Both the position numbers and the translations under genes were made by a program. Below are positions 54,570-62,049 of a DNA stretch of 64,000 bases, piece by piece. The DNA lies in NCBI RefSeq assembly GCF_024746815.1, contig NZ_CP080528.1, positions 806,001 through 870,000 of the forward strand, read 5' to 3'. The notes beneath the pieces are model-generated. The model worked only from the letters and a program-made list of their open reading frames with translations, was not told the DNA's origin and did not search any database. Numbering within the stretch: the first letter of the stretch is position 1; every line of letters begins with the position of its first letter. This DNA comes from Mesorhizobium sp. AR07. Lineage in GTDB: Bacteria; Pseudomonadota; Alphaproteobacteria; Rhizobiales; Rhizobiaceae.

Positions 54570-55228
54570 GATTCAGCCGGCCGTCCTGACGCTTCTTGCG
54601 GTTACCGCCGGACTCGGGCTGCTGGTTTTAGCAGTCGCCACGACGACGGCGTTCGTAAAGGTATCGGTTGTTCTATTCCTCGTCCGCAATGCGCTCGGGA
54701 CCCAGACGATACCACCGAACGTGGTACTATACGCCGCGGCATTGATCCTCACCATGTTCGTTAGCGCGCCTGTTATTGAACAGACCTATGATCGCCTCAC
54801 AGATCCGAAACTGCGTTATCAGACGATCGATGACTGGATAAGCGCCGCTCAAGAAGGAAGTGAACCCTTGCGCGATCATCTCAAGAAGTTCACGAACGAA
54901 GAGCAGCGGCGATTTTTCCTTTCCTCGACTGAAAAAGTCTGGCCAGAGGAAATGCGCGCCAAAAGCCACACCTGATGATTTTGCCATTCTCGTACCATCT
55001 TTTCTAATTTCAGAACTCAAGCGTGCATTCGAAATCGGCTTTCTCCTTTATCTGCCCTTTATCGTCATCGATCTTATCGTAACGACAATCTTGATGGCGA
55101 TGGGCATGTCAATGGTATCCCCTACGGTTATATCTGTACCTTTCAAACTATTTTTGTTTGTCGCTATTGATGGCTGGTCGAGATTGATGCACGGACTTGT
55201 GTTGAGTTACACGATACCGGGAGGTTAA
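54562..55228 (+). pseudogene. rhcR: RhcR (SctR) export-gate protein, +1 frameshift
   Basis: The first frame (54562-54975) encodes the N-terminal helix and the periplasmic part up to EEMRAK. It then reads SHT and stops. The next frame continues DDFAILVPSFLISELKRAFEIGF and the remaining helices to 55228. One extra A in the run CCAAAAGCC near 54962 accounts for the break; with one A less the protein is 221 residues, the normal size. SctR is an essential part of the export gate. Unless it is a sequencing error or ribosomal/transcriptional slippage occurs, the secretion system cannot work. Confidence 0.88.
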
Positions 55229-55257
55229 CTATTACTGAATCGACTATTGTCACACTT

Positions 55258-55506
55258 ATGAGCCAATCTTTGATGGTTTTCATGATCTGGGTTCTGCCGC
55301 CGCTCATTGCATCGGTGGTTGTTGGCCTGGGCATTGGCATCATCCAGGCGGCAACGCAGATTCAGGATGAAAGCTTGCCGCTCACGGTGAAGCTTCTGGT
55401 CGTTGTCGCGGTAATTGGCCTGTTTGCCCCTGTGCTGAGCGCTCCGCTCATAGAGCTAGCCGACCAGATCTTTACTGAGTTTCCCGCAATGACACCAAGC
55501 TACTAG
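55258..55506 (+). CDS. rhcS: RhcS (SctS): export-gate protein
   Basis: A small two-helix export-gate protein. LMVFMIWVLPPLIASVVVGLGIGIIQAATQIQDESLP is diagnostic. From the ATG at 55258 it has 82 residues. The family usually starts about nine residues earlier, and the same frame upstream reads TESTIVTL from an ATT at 55231, with a perfect GGGAGGT ribosome-binding site 6 nt before it. Start at ATT, or an ATG lost by mutation, is likely. Confidence 0.92.
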   Translation: MSQSLMVFMIWVLPPLIASVVVGLGIGIIQAATQIQDESLPLTVKLLVVVAVIGLFAPVLSAPLIELADQIFTEFPAMTPSY

Positions 55507-55514
55507 CCTCCGCC

Positions 55515-56333
55515 ATGTATGCGTCATCGGGCGAGATTCAAATCCTGATCCATGCGGCTCTCGAGCTCGTCGTTGCGGCCAGTCTTGGCGCAGCCCGCGC
55601 GATAGGCATTATGCTGGTACTTCCTGTATTTACACGATCTCAGGTCGGTGGGCTGATCCGCAGCTGCCTGGCTGTTGCCTTCGGACTGCCGTGCTTGGCA
55701 CAGGTGAGCGACGGGCTGCGCGCGCTGGATCCTGAAACGGTTCTAATCCATGTAACTCTGCTCGGTTTGAAGGAGGTTTTTGTCGGCGTGCTACTTGGCA
55801 CTTTGCTCGGCATCCCCCTATGGGGCCTTCAGGCGGCTGGTGAGTTTATCGATAACCAACGTGGCATCTCCAGCCCGTCCGCTCCGACCGACCCCGCGAC
55901 GAACAGCCAGGCTTCCGCTATGGGCGTTTTTCTCGGGATCACTGCAATTACGATCTTCGTCGCATCAGGAGGTATGGAGGCTGTCATCAGTGCTCTTTAT
56001 GGCAGCTACCTGATCTGGCCCGTTTTTCGTTTTCACCCCACATTGAGCCCGCAAGGAGCAATGGAGCTATTAGGGCTCCTCGACCACATTATGCGCACGA
56101 CATTATTGGTCTCCGGCCCCGTAGTGATCTTCCTGCTGCTGGTGGATGTATCAATGATGATACTTCGTCGCTTTGCGCCGCAATTCAAGTCGAGCCAACT
56201 GTCCCCGACGCTCAAGAATATCGGCTTTCCGATTATCATGGTCACCTACACCGCCTATCTGGTCGAGGGCATGAAACTGGAGATTGCACAAGCGAATGGC
56301 GCGCTTGAGTGGTTCGGCAAGTTGCTGAAATGA
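55515..56333 (+). CDS. rhcT: RhcT (SctT): export-gate protein
   Basis: A 272-residue membrane protein of the SctT/FliR family with about six to seven helices. Segments such as GFPIIMVTY, ELIHVTLLGLKEVFVGVLLG and QRGISSPSAPTDPATNSQASAMG are conserved. It begins 8 bp after rhcS and overlaps rhcU (ATGA). Confidence 0.95.
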   Translation: MYASSGEIQILIHAALELVVAASLGAARAIGIMLVLPVFTRSQVGGLIRSCLAVAFGLPCLAQVSDGLRALDPETVLIHVTLLGLKEVFVGVLLGTLLGIPLWGLQAAGEFIDNQRGISSPSAPTDPATNSQASAMGVFLGITAITIFVASGGMEAVISALYGSYLIWPVFRFHPTLSPQGAMELLGLLDHIMRTTLLVSGPVVIFLLLVDVSMMILRRFAPQFKSSQLSPTLKNIGFPIIMVTYTAYLVEGMKLEIAQANGALEWFGKLLK

Positions 56334-57367
56334 GCGACACGAGTGAAGAAAAGAATCACGCCGCCACCCCGACGAAGCTAAGGGAAGCGCGCAAAAACGG
56401 GCAGATACCGCGCAGCGCCGATTTCGTCCGCGCGGCCGGCACTTGCGCTGGGTTCGGCTACCTTTGGCTGAGAGGGAGCGTGATCGAAGACAAATGCCAG
56501 GAAGCGCTATTATTGGTCGACAAGCTGCAGAACCTTCCTTTCGATATCGCGGTCCGGCAGGCATTGGTCCTGCTGATCGAACTCACCCTGGGGGCCGTTG
56601 GCCCGCTGCTTGGAGCTCTCGTCGCCGCGGTAATTTCGGCGGGATTGATAGCCAATGGTGGATTTGTCTTCTCTCTCGAGCCTATGAAGCCCAAGTTTGA
56701 GAAGATTGACCCTTTTCAAGGGCTGAAACGCATGGTGTCTGCGCGTTCAGCAGTCGAGCTTGGGAAGACACTGTTTAAGGTAGTGGTCCTCAGCACCACC
56801 TTTCTTATCTTGCTTTTCGGCATGTGGAAGACGGTGATCTATCTGCCAGTCTGCGGCATGGGCTGTCTCGGCTTGGTCTTTACGGAGGCGAAACTGCTGA
56901 TGGGGATTGGCGCCGGTGCACTTCTGGTGGGCGGGCTGATCGATCTCCTGTTGCAGCGTTCGTTGTTTCTGCGCGAAATGCGCATGACCAAGACCGAAGT
57001 GACGCGCGAGTTGAAGGAACAGCAGGGGACGCCAGAGTTGAAGAGTGAACGGCGTCGCATCCGCGACGAGACGGCGGGGGAGCCTCCGCTTGGGTTGAAT
57101 CGCGCCACGTTGATCTTCAGAGGAAAGGCGATACTGGTCGGTCTTCGCTACATTCGTGGTGAGACCGGGGTGCCGGTCCTAGTTTGCCGCGCCGAGGGCG
57201 AGGCCGCTTCGCACATGTTCTGTGAGGCGCAGGCCCTACATCTCACTATTTTTGATGATCATGTCCTAGCGCATCAGCTCATCAGCGCGACGAAACTGGG
57301 CAACGCCGTTCCCAGGCAACATTTCGAGCCCGTCGCGAGAGCACTCTTCGCCGCAGGCTTAGCCTAG
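56330..57367 (+). CDS. rhcU: RhcU (SctU): substrate-specificity switch, atypical cleavage site
   Basis: A 345-residue SctU/FlhB protein with four membrane helices and a cytosolic domain. The start MSDTSEEK at 56330 overlaps rhcT. The N-terminal KLREARKNGQIPRS and the FEKIDPFQGLKRMVSARS region are diagnostic. In place of the canonical NPTH autocleavage motif the sequence reads LNRATLIFRGKAILVGLRY, so no NPTH is present. Either the protein is not cleaved in the usual way or this branch has a different mechanism. Last type III gene in the window. Confidence 0.93.
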   Translation: MSDTSEEKNHAATPTKLREARKNGQIPRSADFVRAAGTCAGFGYLWLRGSVIEDKCQEALLLVDKLQNLPFDIAVRQALVLLIELTLGAVGPLLGALVAAVISAGLIANGGFVFSLEPMKPKFEKIDPFQGLKRMVSARSAVELGKTLFKVVVLSTTFLILLFGMWKTVIYLPVCGMGCLGLVFTEAKLLMGIGAGALLVGGLIDLLLQRSLFLREMRMTKTEVTRELKEQQGTPELKSERRRIRDETAGEPPLGLNRATLIFRGKAILVGLRYIRGETGVPVLVCRAEGEAASHMFCEAQALHLTIFDDHVLAHQLISATKLGNAVPRQHFEPVARALFAAGLA

Positions 57368-57819
57368 ATGTGGCGCCTCAACAGGCTGTCCTCGGTGAGG
57401 CCGAGTCTGCTGATTGGCGTTGTGGGTTTAGGCTGCGGGACTGTTCCACTAGCCATTAAGCCAGGCAGGCGGCTCGACGGCGCTGGGAAGTCGGGCATGG
57501 GACGGCATAGGCTCCCCAAGACCACGCTTGATGAAGCGCCCGGCCTTGCGTTGGTCTTGGCGTGTAGGTTTGATGCGGATGGGCTTGAGCCCAAGGATGC
57601 GGCAATCCTCGCGAAGGCTTTCGCCTTGTAGCCGAAGCCGGCCTAGTAGGCGACCGCCTCGTATGGTCGAATTGGTGGCTCGTCCGATATCCCTGCACGC
57701 GTAGTGCCACCGGGCAGACGGATGCAGGAGGGCGTATCACCGGATCGACCTCGATCGCGGCGACTTGAGAGACCTTGGCCATTAGACCGCCAGGACCGGG
57801 TGTTTTGCGCGTGAAGGAG
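57368..57819. other. No gene supported after rhcU
   Basis: A frame directly follows the rhcU stop (57368-57631) but has no recognisable family. The stretch leads into IS66 debris. Confidence 0.35.
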
Positions 57820-58245
57820 TGCCGCTGAGCCTGCCGACGCTCGCCGACCAGGTTGGCGCGGCCACATTCGCGCTCGTGCCCATCCATCGTCGATCGAGCC
57901 TCATGTCCTCCTCGCCGACCGCTGGCACGGCGGCGATACAAACGTGCCGGTCCTCGCCAAGGGCAAGGCCGATAATGGCAGGCTGCGGGTCTATGTCAGC
58001 GTTCGGCGGTGTCGATCCGCCCGCCGAGCTGTTTCATTATTCGCGCTACCGGCGTGCCGAACATCCACGGGCCCATCTTGGCACCTGGTCCGGGATCTGC
58101 AGGCCGACGCCTATGGCGGCTATGGCGAACGCTACGATCGCCGGGGCCGGTACTCGAAGCAGGTTGCGCATGCGCGCCGCAAATTGTTCGAGCTCGCCGG
58201 GAGCCAAGCTTTGCCACAATCGCCTAAAAGAGGATCATCCGCGTA
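57820..58245 (+). mobile_element. IS66-family transposase remnant
   Basis: The plus strand in two frames recovers LPTLADQVGAATFALVPIHR, then VPVLAKGKADNGRLRVYV, FHYSRYRRAEHP and ADAYGGYGERYDR with AHARRKLFELAGS, in the order of the IS66 TnpC catalytic domain. Frameshifts and loss of both ends make it inactive. It lies at the boundary between the type III cluster and the oxidoreductase. Confidence 0.75.
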
Positions 58246-58256
58246 CCGGGGCAATC

Positions 58257-61200
58257 TTACGTTAAGGTCGGATTGTAGAGGGATATACTGGCCACAGAAA
58301 GCGGCTTGTTCTGCCGTTCCGGCTCCGGTTTCGCCTCTGCGCTTTCAAGGCGCGCCAGAAGCCGGGCCCGCTCTCCCGCAGCCTTTTCCACGCTTGCCTG
58401 CTTGACGTGGCCGTAGCCGCGAATGAGAGCCGGGACTGACGCCAAGGCAGCAGCCGCCTCTAACTTCGCTGGCGTCAGGATGCGGGCGATGCGGTCGACA
58501 TCGGCCTCGTAGCTTGCGAGCAGGCCGCGCTCCGTCCGCCGCTCGGCGGAATAGCCGAACAGATCGAGCGCTGATCCGCGCAGGCCCTTCAGCGACGCAA
58601 GCAGGCTGAATGCCTTCATCATCCCCGGCCCGAAACTTGATTTCTTTGGCTTTCCGTCCGCGCCGCGCCGTCCCATGATCGGGGGCGCGAGGTGGAATTC
58701 CAGCCGGTCGTATTCTTGGAATTGCGCCGCCAGTTGGCGCTGGAACGATCCGTCCGTGTAGAGGCGGGCGACTTCATACTCGTCCTTGATAGCCATCAGT
58801 TTGAAGAGGTTTTTCGCCACGGCCTCGGCGACCGGGGCGGAGCCCGGCAAGACTGCCTGCTCGGCCTTGCGGACGGCCGCGACACGATCGGCGTAACGCT
58901 TCGCATAGGCGGCGTTCTGATAGGCGGTCAGGAACTCCACTCGACGCGCGACGATCTCGTCAAGCGTCTGTGCGATACCGGGCTCCGCCGCCTGGCCAGG
59001 CCGGCCGAGCATTCCTTTGACGAAATCCGGCTGATGCGCCGCGCGCCGTCCCCAGCGGAAAGCTGCGATATTCATGGCGACCGACTCGCCATTGAGTTCG
59101 ATGGCGCGTTCGATCGCGTCCGCCGGCAGCGGCAGCCCGCCATGCTGGTAGGCAAAGCCCAGCATGAACATGTTGGCCCCGAGCGAATTGCCGAACAGCG
59201 CTGACGCAGTGCGCGTGGCGTCGAAGAAATGCGCCTTTTCGCCGGCAGCCTCGCGAATGGCCTCCTTCAACCGCTCCACGGGCAGCGAAAAATCGGCCGA
59301 GCGCGCGAAGTCGCCCGGCATGATCTCGGCGGTGTTGGCGACGAAGATCGTATGGCCCTCGCGCACCGCCGCCAGCACCTTCTTGTTGCCCGACACGACC
59401 AGGTCGCAGCCGAGAACGAGGTCGGCCTTGCCCGCCGAGACGCGGATGGCGTGGATATCCTCAGGGGTTTTTGCGATGCGGACATGTGAAAAGACCGCCC
59501 CGCCCTTCTGCGCCAGGCCCGCCATGTCGATCATGCCGCAGCCCTTGCCCTCCAGATGCGCCGCCATGCCGAGGATGGCGCCGACTGTGACGACGCCGGT
59601 GCCGCCGACGCCGTCGATGATCGACGACCAGCCGTCGCCATTGAGCGCAAAAAGCTGTGGCTCCAGCACGCCTTCGAGCGGATCGGATTTTCCTGCCATG
59701 CCTTCGGCCTTGCGAATCTTCGCGCCATGCACGGTGACGAAGGATGGGCAAAAGCCGTTGACGCAGGAGAAATCCTTATTGCAGCTCGACTGGTCAATGC
59801 GGCGCTTGCGGCCGAACTCAGTTTCGACGGGTTGGATCGAGGCGCAGTTGGATTGGACGCCGCAATCGCCGCAGCCTTCGCAGACGAGCTCATTGATGAT
59901 GACGCGCTTGTCGGGGTCCGGAAAGGTTCCGCGCTTGCGGCGGCGGCGCTTTTCGGCCGCGCAGGTCTGGTCATAAAGCAGCACGGACACGCCCTTCACC
60001 TCGCGCAACTGCCGCTGCACCAGGTCGAGATCATCGCGATGGTGGATGGTGGAACCGGCGGGAAACCCTATCCCGGCGGCGGCATACTTGCGGGGTTCGT
60101 CGGTGACGATGGCGATGCGCTCGACGCCCTCGGCGTGCACCTGGCTCGCGATCATGTCGACGGTCAGATTGCCTTCGATCGGCTGGCCACCAGTCATAGC
60201 GACGGCGTCGTTGTAGAGGATCTTATAGGTGATGTTCGCGCCCGAGGCGAGCGCGAAGCGCAGCGCCAGCGAGCCGGAATGGTTATAGGTGCCGTCGCCG
60301 AGGTTCTGGAAGATGTGCTCGCGCGTCGAGAACGGCGCCTGGCCGACCCATTGCGCGCCCTCCCCGCCCATCGCGGTGAAGCCGACCGTGGAGCGGTCCA
60401 TCCACAGCGCCATGAAGTGGCAGCCGATGCCGGCGGTGGCGATCGAGCCTTCCGGCACTTTGGTCGAGGAATTGTGCGGGCAGCCGGAGCAGAAGAATGG
60501 CGTGCGCGCGCCAATGTCCTTCTTGTCGGCAAGCATCGCCTGGAACTGCTTTAGCCGAGCGACCCGTGCAGAAATCTCCTCCGACGGTCCGATCGTCTCG
60601 ACGATGCGCTCGCCGAGCGCGATCGCGATATCATTAGGGTCGAGGGAACCCTTGGCCGGGAAAAGCCAGCCGCCGCGCTCGTCCTTCTTGCCAATCACCA
60701 TGGGCTGCATGGCCGTGTTGTAGAGGCTCTCGCGCAGCTGGACTTCGATCAGCGAGCGCTTCTCCTCGACGACGATCACCTTCTCCAGGCCACGCACGAA
60801 ATCCGCAATGTGCTCGAAGTCGAGCGGCCACGGGCAGCCTATCTTGAACAGCCGCACGCCGAGCTGGTTGGCGCGGGCTTCGTCGACGCCGATATCCTCC
60901 AGCGCCTGGCGTACGTCAAGATAGCTCTTGCCGATGGTGATGATGCCGATCTTCGGATTTCGGCCGCCCGAATAGACGATTCGATTGAGATCATTGGCCT
61001 TGATGAAGGCCGCCGCTGCGGCACGCTTGTGTTCGTGCAGACGCGCTTCCTGGCCGAGCTGGTCGAGCTCGTGGCGGATATTCAAACCGCTGGGCGGCAT
61101 GTCGAACTCGGGGATGATGATGTTCAGCCGGTCGAGCGACGCATCCACCGAAGCCGTCGATTCGATATTGTCCTTGACGCATTTGATCGCCGCCCAGGTG

Positions 61201-61787
61201 CCGGCGAAGCGCGACATGGCGTAGCCGTAAAGGCCGTATTCGATCAGTTCCTGCACGCCCGCCGGATTGAGGATTGGGATCATGGTATCGACGAACACGA
61301 ACTCGGTGGCGTGCGCGTTGCTGGATGATTCCGCCATGTGGTCGTCGCCCATCAGGGCGAGCACACCGCCATACCTGGACGATCCGGCGAGATTGGCGTG
61401 GCGAAAAACGTCGCCGGAGCGGTCGACGCCCGGACCCTTGCCGTACCAGATCGAAAAAACGCCGTCATATTTGCCTTCGCCGAGCAGTTCCGTCTGCTGC
61501 GTACCCCAGCAGGCCGTAGCGGCCAGTTCCTCGTTCAGCCCGGGCTGGAAAACGATGCTGGCGTCGGCAAGCTGCCGTTTGGCTTTCCAGAGCTGGAGGT
61601 CGAGACCGCCGAGCGGCGAGCCGCGATAGCCCGAAACGAAGCCGGCGGTGTTAAGCCCCGCGCGGCGATCGCGCTCGCGCTGCATGAGGAGCATACGCAC
61701 GACCGCCTGCGCGCCCGACAGGAAGATGCGCTCCTTGGAAAGGTCGAATTTGTCGTCGAGCGCAATGTCATGAAGCGTCATCTGCAA
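58257..61787 (-). CDS. Fused indolepyruvate ferredoxin oxidoreductase
   Basis: A 1176-residue thiamine-diphosphate enzyme with the alpha and gamma parts of indolepyruvate (2-oxoacid) ferredoxin oxidoreductase on one chain. It oxidatively decarboxylates aryl pyruvates to aryl-acyl-CoA and passes electrons to ferredoxin. The N-terminal pyrimidine domain (GYRGSPLGGLD near 50-62), the TPP-binding region (GIGCHFMALWMDRSTVGFTAMGGEGAQWVG), a 4Fe-4S-type cysteine set (CEGCGDCGVQSNCASI), and the gamma domain (IDGVGGTGVVTVG) are in order. The start may be the second Met at 61781. It is not obviously part of the secretion cluster. A low-potential electron route to nitrogenase or indole metabolism are possible roles (inference). 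Confidence 0.92.
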   Translation of the reverse strand: MQMTLHDIALDDKFDLSKERIFLSGAQAVVRMLLMQRERDRRAGLNTAGFVSGYRGSPLGGLDLQLWKAKRQLADASIVFQPGLNEELAATACWGTQQTELLGEGKYDGVFSIWYGKGPGVDRSGDVFRHANLAGSSRYGGVLALMGDDHMAESSSNAHATEFVFVDTMIPILNPAGVQELIEYGLYGYAMSRFAGTWAAIKCVKDNIESTASVDASLDRLNIIIPEFDMPPSGLNIRHELDQLGQEARLHEHKRAAAAAFIKANDLNRIVYSGGRNPKIGIITIGKSYLDVRQALEDIGVDEARANQLGVRLFKIGCPWPLDFEHIADFVRGLEKVIVVEEKRSLIEVQLRESLYNTAMQPMVIGKKDERGGWLFPAKGSLDPNDIAIALGERIVETIGPSEEISARVARLKQFQAMLADKKDIGARTPFFCSGCPHNSSTKVPEGSIATAGIGCHFMALWMDRSTVGFTAMGGEGAQWVGQAPFSTREHIFQNLGDGTYNHSGSLALRFALASGANITYKILYNDAVAMTGGQPIEGNLTVDMIASQVHAEGVERIAIVTDEPRKYAAAGIGFPAGSTIHHRDDLDLVQRQLREVKGVSVLLYDQTCAAEKRRRRKRGTFPDPDKRVIINELVCEGCGDCGVQSNCASIQPVETEFGRKRRIDQSSCNKDFSCVNGFCPSFVTVHGAKIRKAEGMAGKSDPLEGVLEPQLFALNGDGWSSIIDGVGGTGVVTVGAILGMAAHLEGKGCGMIDMAGLAQKGGAVFSHVRIAKTPEDIHAIRVSAGKADLVLGCDLVVSGNKKVLAAVREGHTIFVANTAEIMPGDFARSADFSLPVERLKEAIREAAGEKAHFFDATRTASALFGNSLGANMFMLGFAYQHGGLPLPADAIERAIELNGESVAMNIAAFRWGRRAAHQPDFVKGMLGRPGQAAEPGIAQTLDEIVARRVEFLTAYQNAAYAKRYADRVAAVRKAEQAVLPGSAPVAEAVAKNLFKLMAIKDEYEVARLYTDGSFQRQLAAQFQEYDRLEFHLAPPIMGRRGADGKPKKSSFGPGMMKAFSLLASLKGLRGSALDLFGYSAERRTERGLLASYEADVDRIARILTPAKLEAAAALASVPALIRGYGHVKQASVEKAAGERARLLARLESAEAKPEPERQNKPLSVASISLYNPTLT

Positions 61788-62049
61788 TTCCTTCGACGCG
61801 ACAGCTCAAATCGGGCGTCCGCTTCAGGCAAGTTTTGGCCGGAGTGTTCCGCGCACCAGCGCCGCTCGCCCTTTTTGCGATAGTTGAGGTGCGGGGCCGG
61901 CAACCCGTGCAGTTCGCGGCATACGCTGTTTGGCTCAAGACCAGAGAGGCTCAACTGCCAGCATCTGGACCAATGACCCGCTGGCCTCCAGATTTCGGAG
62001 GTATGACTCATGGTGTCACCACAAGCGGCACTTTACTGCGAGCCCCCGA
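61788..62049. other. Gap between oxidoreductase and right-edge gene
   Basis: Minus-strand frames here include a weak resemblance (WSRCWQLSLSGLEPNSVCREL) to the helix-turn-helix of IS66-type accessory proteins. It is too short to call. No promoter motif was found. Confidence 0.3.
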
